Of a stretch of 64,000 nucleotides of DNA, positions 25,261-33,721 are shown piece after piece. The translations under genes and the position numbers were made by a program. Source of the stretch: Pseudomonadales bacterium (GTDB lineage: Bacteria; Pseudomonadota; Gammaproteobacteria; Pseudomonadales; Azotimanducaceae); assembly GCA_019634925.1 (NCBI GenBank), contig JAHCAL010000002.1, forward strand, positions 62,001-126,000. The letters run 5' to 3'. How positions within the stretch are numbered: the first letter of the stretch is position 1; each line of letters starts with the position of its first letter. Below the pieces are notes generated by a model that had not been told where the DNA came from, searched no databases, and saw only the letters and a list, made by a program, of their open reading frames with translations.

Positions 25261-26174
25261 CGCGCGACCCGGACCAGTTCCTCCAGGTCCCCGGCGCGCG
25301 CGGCGACCACCGCCTCCCCGGCCGCAATCGCGTCGCGCGCCTTGTGGAAGTCCATCAGGGCGATACCGTCGAGCGCCGGTGAGAGTTCGATTTCCGGCGG
25401 ATCGCCCGCGAGCCGGGCACGGGTAATGCGCTCCTGCATGATGTTGATCGACGCTGCGATCACGTCGAGCAGGCCAGGCTCGGCGGGCGTCTCGTCCTTG
25501 CCGAACTCGAGCCAGTCACCGACGAAGGTCTGCAGCCGCTCGAGGTAGCTGCGGGTTTCCTGCGTCGCGCGCGATCGCCTGCCGGATCCCTCGTCCGGTT
25601 GTGTTTCGGAACGACCGGCGCGCCGGTAGTGGAACGCGCCGAGGTCGACCGCAATCACGACGTCCGCGCCGAGCATCCGGCACAGCGTGACCGGTACCGG
25701 ATCGACGAGTCCTCCGTCGACGAGCCAGGCGTCTTCGTGCCGGCGCGGCGGCATGAGGCCGGGCATGGCACAGGATGCGCGTACCGCCGCGATGATCGGT
25801 CCGTCGCGAAGCCAGACCGCACGGCCGCTGTCGAGATCGGTCGCGACCGCGGCATACGGCCGCTCGAGCGAACCGATGTCGCCTTCGGGGAGAATCTGCT
25901 CGATCGCCTGCATGACCCGATTGCCTTCGATCACGCCACCGGCAATGCGCGCGTCCAGCAGCTTCAGCACGTCGAGCCGGCTCAGGCTCAGGACCCACGC
26001 CTCGAGTTCGCCCAGTCGATCCCCGGCGTAAGCCGCCCCGACCAGCGAACCGATCGATGCACCGCTGACCACGTCGGGCATGATCCCGCGGGCCGCGAGC
26101 GCGTTCAGCACGCCGATGTGGGCCCAGCCGCGGGCCGCGCCGCCGCCGAGCGCTATGCCGATCCTAGCCCGCAT
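25257..26174 (-). CDS. Patatin-like phospholipase family protein (RssA-type)
   Basis: Serine acyl hydrolase of 305 aa. The N-terminal glycine-rich oxyanion loop is IALGGGAARGWAHIGVL, the nucleophile is GASIGS (GxSxG, about residues 39-44), and the catalytic Asp lies in WLVDGGLVDPVPV. It is soluble, with no signal peptide visible, like E. coli RssA. It probably releases fatty acids from phospholipids. It is translationally coupled with cardiolipin synthase downstream (ATGA overlap) and with the periplasmic ClpP-like gene upstream (11-base overlap), which implies phospholipid remodelling as the common theme (inference). Confidence 0.9.
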   Translation of the reverse strand: MRARIGIALGGGAARGWAHIGVLNALAARGIMPDVVSGASIGSLVGAAYAGDRLGELEAWVLSLSRLDVLKLLDARIAGGVIEGNRVMQAIEQILPEGDIGSLERPYAAVATDLDSGRAVWLRDGPIIAAVRASCAMPGLMPPRRHEDAWLVDGGLVDPVPVTLCRMLGADVVIAVDLGAFHYRRAGRSETQPDEGSGRRSRATQETRSYLERLQTFVGDWLEFGKDETPAEPGLLDVIAASINIMQERITRARLAGDPPEIELSPALDGIALMDFHKARDAIAAGEAVVAARAGDLEELVRVAR

Positions 26175-27087
26175 CGGTTGGGCCGGCCGCCAGCCGGCGC
26201 GGCAGGTCGCCGCGCAGTTCGGCCACCACCGCGAGGCGGCAGGCCCGGTGCGCCGCCGCCCGATCCATCAGTCGGTCACGCACGCGCGGATCGACGTGGA
26301 TGACCGAGTCCAGAGATTCCGCCGGGGTCAATGCCGCCGGGCAGCGCTCGAGGCCCGCGACGAGGTCCGTACTGCGCCCACCGAGCGCATGCCGCGCCGG
26401 CCAGTCGAGCCAGCGCGGGCCGGACACCTGCGGCGCCAGCCACTCGGCGATCCGCTCTCCGGCTACCCCCAAACCGGCGAGATAGGCGCGCACCGCCTCG
26501 GTTTCCGCGGCTGCATCCGCCGCTGCATCGCCCGCGGCAGGCGGCGCCTGCCGCACCAGCCCGTGCACGCCGAGCCTGCCTTCGTTCGCATAACGCTCGG
26601 CGCCGGCCAGCCAGATCAGCAGGCACGCACCCGCACACTCCGCCTTGGCGATGTCGGCGAAACACTCGCGCGGGCCGCCGCCCGATTCGAGACAGATGTT
26701 CGTGTCGACCGGCTCGAAGTCCCACACGCCATCCGCGCGCCGGGCATAGCGGTAGCTGGTCTCGGTGGTCGCCACGGCTGCACGCACCAGACGCCCGATC
26801 CGGATCGCCTCGCCGACATCGCCGCCAGGACTGTCGAGCTTGATGGTCCAGAGCGTCTCCGGGTCCTGCACCGCCGGCAGGTCCGGAGCGTTGACGAGCG
26901 CTGCCAGGCGCGCCGCGAAGCGCGCGGCGTCACCCGGTTCGATCACTCCGGTCAGCAGGAGCTGGCGGCCGCGACACTCGTCCTCGAGCACGACGAACTC
27001 GGCCGCGGACGCGGCCGTCGTGCACAGCCAGGTCGTGCAGAGCAGCATCGCACGGCGCGCGAGTCCGCGGTCCTGAATCGATCGCAT
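26164..27087 (-). CDS. Periplasmic ClpP/SppA-fold protein (COG3904-like)
   Basis: Exported protein of 307 aa. MRSIQDRGLARRAM is followed by a signal peptide ending TTAASAAEF. The mature part resembles COG3904 periplasmic proteins of the ClpP/crotonase fold. LDSPGGDVGEAIRIGRLVR corresponds to the SPGG turn of ClpP and SppA, and CAGACLLIWLAG to the segment that in relatives usually reads CASAC. If that alignment is right, the nucleophilic Ser has become Gly, so it may be a non-catalytic scaffold. Several paired Cys could form disulfides. First gene of the operon with patatin and cardiolipin synthase. The frame is open upstream, but the signal peptide fixes the start. Confidence 0.75.
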   Translation of the reverse strand: MRSIQDRGLARRAMLLCTTWLCTTAASAAEFVVLEDECRGRQLLLTGVIEPGDAARFAARLAALVNAPDLPAVQDPETLWTIKLDSPGGDVGEAIRIGRLVRAAVATTETSYRYARRADGVWDFEPVDTNICLESGGGPRECFADIAKAECAGACLLIWLAGAERYANEGRLGVHGLVRQAPPAAGDAAADAAAETEAVRAYLAGLGVAGERIAEWLAPQVSGPRWLDWPARHALGGRSTDLVAGLERCPAALTPAESLDSVIHVDPRVRDRLMDRAAAHRACRLAVVAELRGDLPRRLAAGPTDAG

Positions 27088-27224
27088 CCGGTTGGCACCC
27101 AATTTTCGAACCTCGCATCTGCGCACGCCACCCGGCAGCGGCACGCGAACGCGCGTATGGTCCCACAGGGCTATGGAGGGGGAAACGCCTTCCCTCGATC
27201 GCACGCCACCCGCATCATGCCCCG

Positions 27225-29474
27225 ATGCGCCACACGAAGAACCGAATCGGCACCCGAATCTGCAGTCGCCCGCCAAGTACACGCGCGGCAGCGCCATGGC
27301 TGCTCGCCCTGGCGCTGACCGCCACGGCCTGCGAGCGCGGCACCGGTGCTCCGGTCACCGCTGCACCCGCAACCGCTGCGGCGCCGGCCGGGCTGGTGGA
27401 ACCGGCCACCGCGGCGGCCAGCGCAGAGGCGTCGGCGATGTACGCAGGCAGCGCCGTTTGTGGGACCTGCCATGCCGACCAGGCCGCCGCCTGGCGGACG
27501 TCGCACCACCATGCCGCCATGGCCGACCCCCGCCCCGACACGGTCGCCGGTGACTTCGCCGATGCCGCGTACGATGGCCCCGACGGCACCACCCGGTTCC
27601 ATCTCCGGAACGACCGCTACCTGGTCGAGGCGATCGGTCCGGCCGGCAGCCCGGAAACCTACGAAGTCGCCCATACCTTCGGCATCGAGCCCTTGCAGCA
27701 GTACCTGCTGCCGACCGGCGACGGGCGCCTGCAGGCGCTCGGCGTCGCCTGGGACAACCGCCCCGCCACCGCCGGCGGTCAGCGCTGGATGCACCTGCAC
27801 CCGGGCACGGCCATCGCGCCGGACGACGTGCTGCACTGGACCGCGCCGGCCAACAACTGGAACCACATGTGCGCCGACTGTCATGCCACCGGAGTGCGCA
27901 AGGGCTACGAAACGTCGACGCGGCGTTTCGCCACCACCTACGCCGAGGCGACCGTCGGCTGCGAAGCCTGTCACGGACCGGGATCCGCGCATGCCGCAGC
28001 GCCCGCGCGCGTCCGCACCACCCCACTCGATTCGCCAGCCACGGAACTCAATGCCTGCGCCCCCTGCCACAGCCGGCGCAGCGCGATCGCAGAGGGTTTC
28101 ACGCCGGGGGCGAACTTCCTCGACCACTATCTGCCCGCACTGCTGGAGGCAGGGCTGTATCACGCCGACGGCCAGATACAGGACGAGGTGTTCGAGTACG
28201 GCTCGTTTCTGCAGAGTCGCATGCACGCCGCCGGCGTCACCTGCAGCGACTGTCACGACGCGCATTCGGCGCGGCTCGTGCTCGACGGCAACGCGGTGTG
28301 CACGCAATGTCACGCGCCTGCCGGCCAGGCACGTTTTCCGACGCTGCTGCGCAAGGACTATGACTCGCCCGAGCACCACTTCCATCGGCCCGGAACCGAG
28401 GCCGCAGCCTGCGTCTCCTGTCACATGCCGGCGCAGACCTACATGCAGGTCGACGACCGCCGCGACCATGCGTTCCGCGTGCCCCGGCCGGACCTGTCCG
28501 CGATGACCGGGGCGCCCGACGCCTGCCGCAGCTGCCATTCCGACCAAACGCCCGACTGGGCCGCCGCCGCGATCGCCGGTCGTTTCGACACCACGCGACC
28601 TGCACATTTCGGCGCCGTGTTCGCCGCAGCGCGCCGCGGGCGCTACGACGCCGAATTCGAACTGGCGGCCGTCGCCCGGGCGCCGACCCAGCCGGCCATC
28701 GTGCGCGGCACCGCCCTGTCGCTGATGGCCGGTTACACGCGCGGCGCTTCGGCCACGGCACTGCGCGAAGGCCTGCGTGACCCTTCGGGGCTGGTGCGGC
28801 TGGGCGCACTGGCCGGCAGTACGCGCTGGCCCCACGACGAGCGCTGGCGCCTGACCCGGCATCTGCTCACCGCGCCCGAACGCGCGGTCCGCATGGAAGC
28901 CGGGCGCCTGCTGGCGCCGCTCATGACCACGCTGCCGGCCTCGACGACCGCCGAACTCGCCGCCGCGCTCGCGGAATACCGGCAGTCGCTCGAACTGAAT
29001 GCCGATCGGGCCGAAGCCCAGGCGGCGCGTGCGACCCTGCACATGGACCTGGGCGAGACCGGCATGGCGGAAGCTGCGCTGCACGAGGCCTTGCGCATCA
29101 ATCCCTACTACCTGCCCGCACTCCTGAACCTTGCCGACCTCTACCGCGCCAGCGGCCGCGATGCAGCGGCCGAACCGCTGCTCGCGCGCGCCATCGAGGC
29201 CGTCCCGGATGCCGTCGAAGCCCGGACCGCGCGTGGCCTGTGGCAGGTGCGCCAGGGCCGGCTCGACGCGGCGCTCGCCGACCTGCAAGCGGCCTGGCGC
29301 ACGGCACCCTGGCTCGCATCGAGCGCATACGTGTACGCGATCGCGCTGCACTCGGCCGGCGCCTCAGAGGAGGCGCTTCAGGTACTCGCGGCAGCACTCG
29401 AGGAGAACCCCGGGGAGCCGCGGCTGGTCCAGACCGCCTCCTCGATCGCGCGCGAAGCCGGTCGCACACCCTGA
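27225..29474 (+). CDS. Octaheme c-type cytochrome with C-terminal TPR domain
   Basis: Exported electron-transfer protein of 749 aa. The N-terminus has a hydrophobic signal ending LALTATAC, possibly a lipobox. Eight CxxCH haem-binding motifs lie between residues 79 and 438 (CGTCH, CADCH, CEACH, CAPCH, CSDCH, CTQCH, CVSCH, CRSCH). The arrangement resembles cytochrome c554/NrfA-like multihaem domains. From about residue 590 there are three to four tetratricopeptide repeats (for example YYLPALLNLADLYRASGRDAAAEPLLARAI), suited to protein contacts. Such cytochrome-TPR fusions occur near nitrogen or metal redox genes, but none is adjacent here. Divergent from the ClpP-like gene with 137 bases between. 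Confidence 0.9.
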   Translation: MRHTKNRIGTRICSRPPSTRAAAPWLLALALTATACERGTGAPVTAAPATAAAPAGLVEPATAAASAEASAMYAGSAVCGTCHADQAAAWRTSHHHAAMADPRPDTVAGDFADAAYDGPDGTTRFHLRNDRYLVEAIGPAGSPETYEVAHTFGIEPLQQYLLPTGDGRLQALGVAWDNRPATAGGQRWMHLHPGTAIAPDDVLHWTAPANNWNHMCADCHATGVRKGYETSTRRFATTYAEATVGCEACHGPGSAHAAAPARVRTTPLDSPATELNACAPCHSRRSAIAEGFTPGANFLDHYLPALLEAGLYHADGQIQDEVFEYGSFLQSRMHAAGVTCSDCHDAHSARLVLDGNAVCTQCHAPAGQARFPTLLRKDYDSPEHHFHRPGTEAAACVSCHMPAQTYMQVDDRRDHAFRVPRPDLSAMTGAPDACRSCHSDQTPDWAAAAIAGRFDTTRPAHFGAVFAAARRGRYDAEFELAAVARAPTQPAIVRGTALSLMAGYTRGASATALREGLRDPSGLVRLGALAGSTRWPHDERWRLTRHLLTAPERAVRMEAGRLLAPLMTTLPASTTAELAAALAEYRQSLELNADRAEAQAARATLHMDLGETGMAEAALHEALRINPYYLPALLNLADLYRASGRDAAAEPLLARAIEAVPDAVEARTARGLWQVRQGRLDAALADLQAAWRTAPWLASSAYVYAIALHSAGASEEALQVLAAALEENPGEPRLVQTASSIAREAGRTP

Positions 29475-29568
29475 CAGCGGCGATGTAAGTGACTCGTGGC
29501 CGGCGCAACCGCAGCCCGGGGAATGTTGTTATGATCCGCCCGTTCAGCCACGGCAGGGTCCTCGAACC

Positions 29569-30168
29569 ATGCGAATCAGCCAAGCCTTTGCCACGCTAAT
29601 CACCGTCGTTCTGGCCAGCGCCACTGCCGCCCCACAGGCTGCAACGAGTCCGGCGCCCGGCACCACGCCGACGTTCGTCTCCGAGTACCGGATCGGGATC
29701 GGCGACGAACTCGACGTACGCGTCTGGCGGAATCCCGACCTCAGCGTCACGGTACCGGTGCGGCCGGACGGCCGCATCTCCGTCCCGCTCGCCGGCGACC
29801 TCATGGTCGGCGACGAGACGCCGGAAGCGGTGGCAAAGCTCATCACCGAGCGGCTGGCCAACTACATCCGCGATCCGAACGTGACCGTGATCGTCGCGCG
29901 CATGGGTCCACGCTACCGGGTGCGGGTCACCGGCGCGGTGAATACGCCTTCCTCGCTCGAATACAGCCAGGGCATGACCGTCCTCGATGCCGTGCTCGAA
30001 GCCGGCGGGATCACCGAATTCGCCAATCCGGGGCGCGCGATGCTGTACCGCTCGACTGGCGAGTCGCTGCCCGTCGCGCTCGACCGCATCCTGCGGCGCG
30101 GTGACATGGCGACCAACTACCAGATCGGACCGGGCGACACCCTGACCGTACCCGAGCGCGCATTCTGA
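29569..30168 (+). CDS. Wza-like polysaccharide export protein, short
   Basis: Exported protein of 199 aa with a signal peptide (MRISQAFATLITVVLASATAA). YRIGIGDELDVRVWRNPDLS begins a poly_export domain, and RYRVRVTGAVNTPSSLEYSQGMTVLDAVLEAGG is a SLBB domain. The length and order resemble the exopolysaccharide export protein of exosortase (XrtA/PEP-CTERM) loci. Full Wza is about 380 aa, so this lacks the later SLBB repeats and the C-terminal outer-membrane helix. The next gene overlaps by one base (TGATG) and encodes an outer-membrane barrel, which could supply the outer-membrane pore (inference). Confidence 0.88.
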   Translation: MRISQAFATLITVVLASATAAPQAATSPAPGTTPTFVSEYRIGIGDELDVRVWRNPDLSVTVPVRPDGRISVPLAGDLMVGDETPEAVAKLITERLANYIRDPNVTVIVARMGPRYRVRVTGAVNTPSSLEYSQGMTVLDAVLEAGGITEFANPGRAMLYRSTGESLPVALDRILRRGDMATNYQIGPGDTLTVPERAF

Positions 30169-31463
30169 TGCGGCGTCGAGCGCCAGGCCTCCGGCTCCTG
30201 TCAACAGCAGCGGCCACCTGCCTGCTCGCGGCGCCGACAGCGCGTGCGCTGGAACTGCAGGCCGAGCTGTTCCATCAGGCCGACTACACCACCAACACGG
30301 CACGGACCGAATCGGACCGCATCGAGGAGTGGATCAACGCGCCAGGGGTGAGCGTCGGCGCGCGCCAGGCCGGCGCCCAGCTGGAACTCGACGCGGCCTA
30401 CCAGTACCAGCGCCGCATCTATCAGGAAGACCTGTTCGACGACGAGAACGTCACCGTCGGCCGCGCAGAGCTCCTGTGGCACGCACTGCCCAACCGGCTC
30501 GACTTCACCCTGCGCAATTCGCGCAGCGAGTCTACCGAACGCGCGCTAGACCCGTTGACCCAGGCGAACCGGCAGATCGTGACCACGACCGAGGCCGGCC
30601 CGACCCTTCGGTTTACGCCGCGCAGTGGCGACGAACTGCAGATCGGCTACCTGTACACCGACTATCGCGCCGACGCGACCGACACGGACAACATCCGCCA
30701 CAACGGCTCGCTGCGCTACATTCTCGGCCTGTCCGCAAGCCGCTCGATGACCTTTGCGGTCGACCGTACCCGGGTGGATTTCGACAACGAACTCGCACCC
30801 GACCTCGATGACTGGACGGGGCTTGCGACCCTTGCCCAGGATGCCGATCGCCTGTCCTACTCGCTCGGAGGCGGCTACACCCGAATCGCCCGCTCGGACG
30901 GCCTCGACGACGTGACCGGCGCCATCGTCGACGCGATGGTGAGCTGGCAGTTCCAGGACACCACCCGCCTGGCGGTCTCGGCCGGCCGGCGGATCCGCGA
31001 CAATTCGCAGAACATCGTCGGAGGCATTCCCGAATTCGGCGACGAGATCAACGAAAACACCGACCTGAACGAGGTATTCACCGAGGACCGCGCCGGCATC
31101 GAGCTCGCGCGCCGCTTCGGCAACAACCAGCTGAGCCTGCGGTGGAACCTGGAGCGTCAGGACTACGAGGACGCCTTGCGCGACAACGACCGGTGGCTGG
31201 TCGGCGTCGGGCTCGGGCGCAATCTGACGCCGCGCACGACGCTGACCGCGACGCTCGGCATGGGTCGCAGCGAATTCGCGGACGAGGGACGGGAATTCGA
31301 CGAAGTGCGCGGCGCGTTGCTGGTCGCCTGGCAGTTCTCGCGCCGCTTCCGGCTCGACTGGGGCGCGCGCTACGAGGAGCGCGACGGCAATGACCCGAAC
31401 GGGAATTTCGAGGAGTGGATCGGAACGGCTCGGCTCAGCTACGCGCTGATCGAGCCCCGCTGA
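30168..31463 (+). CDS. Outer-membrane beta-barrel protein (EPS-locus type)
   Basis: Predicted outer-membrane protein of 431 aa. A signal peptide ending APTARALE is followed by alternating amphipathic strands rich in Tyr, Trp, Arg and Asp, ending in LSYALIEPR. Segments such as DELQIGYLYTDYRADATDT and DRLSYSLGGGYTRIARSD are barrel strands with extracellular acidic loops. It resembles the BBP2/EpsL-type barrels next to Wza-like genes in PEP-CTERM exopolysaccharide loci. It overlaps the export gene by one base. No glycosyltransferase or exosortase gene is nearby, so the pair stands alone. Confidence 0.8.
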   Translation: MRRRAPGLRLLSTAAATCLLAAPTARALELQAELFHQADYTTNTARTESDRIEEWINAPGVSVGARQAGAQLELDAAYQYQRRIYQEDLFDDENVTVGRAELLWHALPNRLDFTLRNSRSESTERALDPLTQANRQIVTTTEAGPTLRFTPRSGDELQIGYLYTDYRADATDTDNIRHNGSLRYILGLSASRSMTFAVDRTRVDFDNELAPDLDDWTGLATLAQDADRLSYSLGGGYTRIARSDGLDDVTGAIVDAMVSWQFQDTTRLAVSAGRRIRDNSQNIVGGIPEFGDEINENTDLNEVFTEDRAGIELARRFGNNQLSLRWNLERQDYEDALRDNDRWLVGVGLGRNLTPRTTLTATLGMGRSEFADEGREFDEVRGALLVAWQFSRRFRLDWGARYEERDGNDPNGNFEEWIGTARLSYALIEPR

Positions 31464-31490
31464 AGCGCAGGTGCGCGGGCTGCGGCGCAG

Positions 31491-32165
31491 TCAGTTGACG
31501 CGCCGGATCACCTCGTTCGAGTACCCGCTCTCGAGACCATCGCCATCGAACGCAGTCATCGCGAAATAGTAGGAGCCTGACGGCAACTGGAACGAACGCT
31601 GGGTGGCTTCCTCGTTCCGGACCTCGACCATTTCGCTGTAATCGCGCGAACGCGTCCCGTAGTAGATGCGGAAACCGCCGAGTTCGTCGATCGGCGTCCC
31701 GTCGACCCGCGCTGCCGGCGGCTGCCAGCTGAGCGTGATGGTGCCGTTGACCCGCACGCTCAGCATCGCCATGGCGGTGCCGCCGGTGCCGCTGCAATTG
31801 AGCGTATAGGTCGTCTGCTGGGAAATCGGACCGACCGTGGCGCTACCCTGCGCCGGACGCGACCCGCTCCAGCCGCCGCTGGCCGAGCATCCCGTCGCAT
31901 TGCTGCTGGTCCAGTTGAGCGTCGTCGAGCCGCCCTGGTTGACGATCGTAGTCTGCGAGGCCAGCGATACCTGTGGTGCCGGCGCAGGCCCAGGCGGGGG
32001 ATTGCCACCGCCCGGCGGCGGCGGGATCGGGGTGGGTGGGTCGCGTACGATGGGTCCGCTGGTGCTGCTGCTGCCGCCACCACCGCCACACGCACCGAGT
32101 AGAGCGACGGTCGCGACGGCAAGGACTACCCGGGGGATCGAGGGGAGGCTGCGCTGCTTCATCAT
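31491..32165 (-). CDS. Lipoprotein with fibronectin type III-like domain
   Basis: Lipoprotein of 224 aa. The signal peptide ends ALLGAC, so Cys26 is the lipidation site. A glycine/serine and then proline-rich linker follows (GGGGGSSSTSG, PTPIPPPPGGGNPPPG). A first beta-sandwich-like segment is ASQTTIVNQGGSTTLNWTSSN, then a fibronectin type III-like repeat starts GTITLSWQPP. Such proteins are usually surface anchored and may bind polysaccharide or other proteins, but no specific function can be given. Two start codons (ATGATG) are adjacent. It faces the barrel gene with a 27-base gap. Confidence 0.8.
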   Translation of the reverse strand: MMKQRSLPSIPRVVLAVATVALLGACGGGGGSSSTSGPIVRDPPTPIPPPPGGGNPPPGPAPAPQVSLASQTTIVNQGGSTTLNWTSSNATGCSASGGWSGSRPAQGSATVGPISQQTTYTLNCSGTGGTAMAMLSVRVNGTITLSWQPPAARVDGTPIDELGGFRIYYGTRSRDYSEMVEVRNEEATQRSFQLPSGSYYFAMTAFDGDGLESGYSNEVIRRVN

Positions 32166-32754
32166 CTATAAACGACTTCCTTGCGTTTTGAGCCTGGGCG
32201 TTTTGAGCCTGGGCATTTTCCGATCGGGTGTCTGCCCGCGGCCTACGGCAATCGCACCACACCACGATCACCGCCCCATGGGTGTTCGGTCCGGAACGCC
32301 CACATACTGATGACCTGATTATCGAAACGACCTGGCGTGTGCAGCAAACGGAATCACGGACCGGGCACCCGCGTTGTGACGCGGTGATCGCTTCCTCGGT
32401 GACGTCTGGCACACGTGACGCCGGGACCGGCGTCGCTACCTGAAGACCTGCACCTTAGCGGGCACTCATGGACGTGTCGACGGCAGCTTCCGGAGGTCAT
32501 CGGGATTGTCGGGCAATCCGCCGGAGGAGCGGGATCGGCCCCGGTGCCCATGTAAGAAAATTGTATTTTTCCGGACAAGGACATAGCCGACGAAGCTGAT
32601 CTCCGGATCATTGGCGCACGCGATAGATTATTTTTTTCAGGGACTTGGCGACTGCGATCGATTCGGCCGGGCGTCGTCGCGGAGCGGCAGCGTCCAACCT
32701 CGCTGCGCGAGGTTGACGAGCCCGCTGGGACCCTGCCTCTACACCTTCGCCGCC
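32166..32754. other. Long intergenic region, no gene supported
   Basis: About 590 bases between the lipoprotein start and the tRNA terminator. It contains a 15-bp tandem repeat (32185-32214), a small hairpin (GGATTG/CAATCC, about 32503-32518), an AT-richer patch (about 32555-32640) and a hairpin CAACCTCG/CGAGGTTG (32695-32715). Frames across it are short or are mirror images of the tRNA. It probably carries the lipoprotein promoter and could be remnant DNA beside the tRNA. Confidence 0.5.
32185..32214 (+). repeat. Tandem duplication of a 15-bp unit
   Basis: GTTTTGAGCCTGGGC occurs twice without interruption, 20 bases upstream of the lipoprotein start (minus strand). This is the position of a leader or promoter, so it could affect expression of that gene. 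Confidence 0.8.
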
Positions 32755-32755
32755 A

Positions 32756-32796
32756 CTGAAATGAAAACGGGCCCGATGGGCCCGTTTTCATTTCAG
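32756..32796 (-). terminator. Perfect 19-bp palindromic terminator of tRNA-Ser
   Basis: CTGAAATGAAAACGGGCCC, loop GAT, then its exact complement. On the minus strand the GGGCCC core is followed by a run CGTTTTCATTTCAG, so it works as a terminator just after the tRNA 3' end. The AAAACGGG/CCCGTTTT flanks make it symmetric, so it can act in both directions. Confidence 0.85.
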
Positions 32797-32797
32797 T

Positions 32798-32887
32798 TGG
32801 CGGAGAGGGTGGGATTCGAACCCACGATACCCGTGAAGGTATTCCTGATTTCGAGTCAGGCCGATTCAACCGCTCTCGCACCTCTCC
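32798..32887 (-). tRNA. tRNA-Ser (anticodon CGA)
   Basis: 90-nt class II tRNA on the minus strand, 5' end at 32887. The acceptor stem GGAGAGG pairs with CCTCTCC, then discriminator G and encoded CCA. The anticodon stem-loop is CCTGA-CTCGAAA-TCAGG, giving anticodon CGA, which reads the serine codon TCG. The long variable arm is AATACCTTCACGGGTATC, and the T arm contains GGTTCGAATCC. It follows the MBL hydrolase gene by 27 bases, and a perfect palindromic terminator lies directly downstream. Confidence 0.97.
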
Positions 32888-32914
32888 GTATCCGGTAGCC
32901 CGTATAGCAGATGC

Positions 32915-33721
32915 TCACCCGGCGGCTGGGGACGCGTATTCTGGGAAAAGCCGCGGCCGATTTCCAGCGCAATCGACTTCGATCCAGCAGACACCCTCGT
33001 CCTGGGTCGCGAACTCGAGCGTACCGACCGATGCCCGCAGGCCCGCGAATACCCGCTCGAGGTGTTCCGCATGATTGTTCTGCTCGCTCACATGGCCAAC
33101 TGCGACGCGGAGTTCGGGATGCGCGACCGCACCGAGAAATCCGGCAGCCTGGTCATTGGAGAGGTGGCCGAGGGCGCTGTCGATACGGCGCTTGACCGGT
33201 TCCGGATAGCGCCCGCGCCAGAGCATGTCCGCGTCGTAGTTGCTCTCCATGAAGAGGCCGTCCAGGTTCGAGTACTGCTCGACGACGAACGGCGTGACGT
33301 GTCCGAGGTCCGATACCACGCCGATCCGCACGCCGGCGTGCTCGAACACGAACTGGGTGGGCTCGCGGGCGTCGTGGGGAACGATCACCGGCCTGACCTC
33401 GACCGCACCGATTCTGAACGGCATGTGGCTGTCGAAGGCCGTGCCGGTCAGGCGTCCTTCCGCTGCGCGCAATGTGCCCCAGGATGCGTGAACCGGGATC
33501 CGGTACTTGTGCGCGAGCGCCGCGGCACCGCCGATGTGGTCGGAATGCTCATGGGTGACCAGGATGGCGGCAAGATCGCCGGGACGTACGTCGAGCCTGC
33601 GCAGGCGCGCTTCGGCCTGCTTCAGCGTAAAGCCGCAGTCGACCAGGATCAGCGTACCGCCCAGGTCGACGAGCGTGCCGTTGCCGCGGCTGCCGCTGCC
33701 GAGCGAGGCGAATCCGGTCAA
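32915..33721 (-). CDS. MBL-fold metallo-hydrolase (WalJ/YycJ-like)
   Basis: Metallo-beta-lactamase fold protein of 268 aa. It starts TGFASLGSGSRGNGTLV and has the metal motif THEHSDHIGG. Later ligands are in VPHDAREP, VVSDLGHVT and GHVSEQNNH. This subgroup is typified by YycJ/WalJ 5'-exonuclease-like proteins and is found after bamC in gammaproteobacteria. There is no ATG at the right place. A TTG at 33721 overlaps the bamC stop as TTGA, so I take it as a coupled non-ATG start. The last gene of the dapA-bamC run before the tRNA. Confidence 0.85.
   Translation of the reverse strand: MTGFASLGSGSRGNGTLVDLGGTLILVDCGFTLKQAEARLRRLDVRPGDLAAILVTHEHSDHIGGAAALAHKYRIPVHASWGTLRAAEGRLTGTAFDSHMPFRIGAVEVRPVIVPHDAREPTQFVFEHAGVRIGVVSDLGHVTPFVVEQYSNLDGLFMESNYDADMLWRGRYPEPVKRRIDSALGHLSNDQAAGFLGAVAHPELRVAVGHVSEQNNHAEHLERVFAGLRASVGTLEFATQDEGVCWIEVDCAGNRPRLFPEYASPAAG

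Noticed and set aside
27171..29351. 726-codon frame opposite the octaheme cytochrome
   Set aside because: The plus-strand frame has eight haem motifs and TPR repeats, so this antisense frame is a shadow.
32166..32755. Possible integration or mobile-element remnant beside tRNA-Ser
   Set aside because: There are no integrase, recombinase or direct repeats of the tRNA end, so a mobile origin cannot be supported.
32354..32881. Open frame on the minus strand running from the tRNA-Ser into the spacer
   Set aside because: It starts inside the tRNA; SRVSWVRIPPSPP is the usual mistranslation of a tRNA T arm and acceptor stem. Not a protein.
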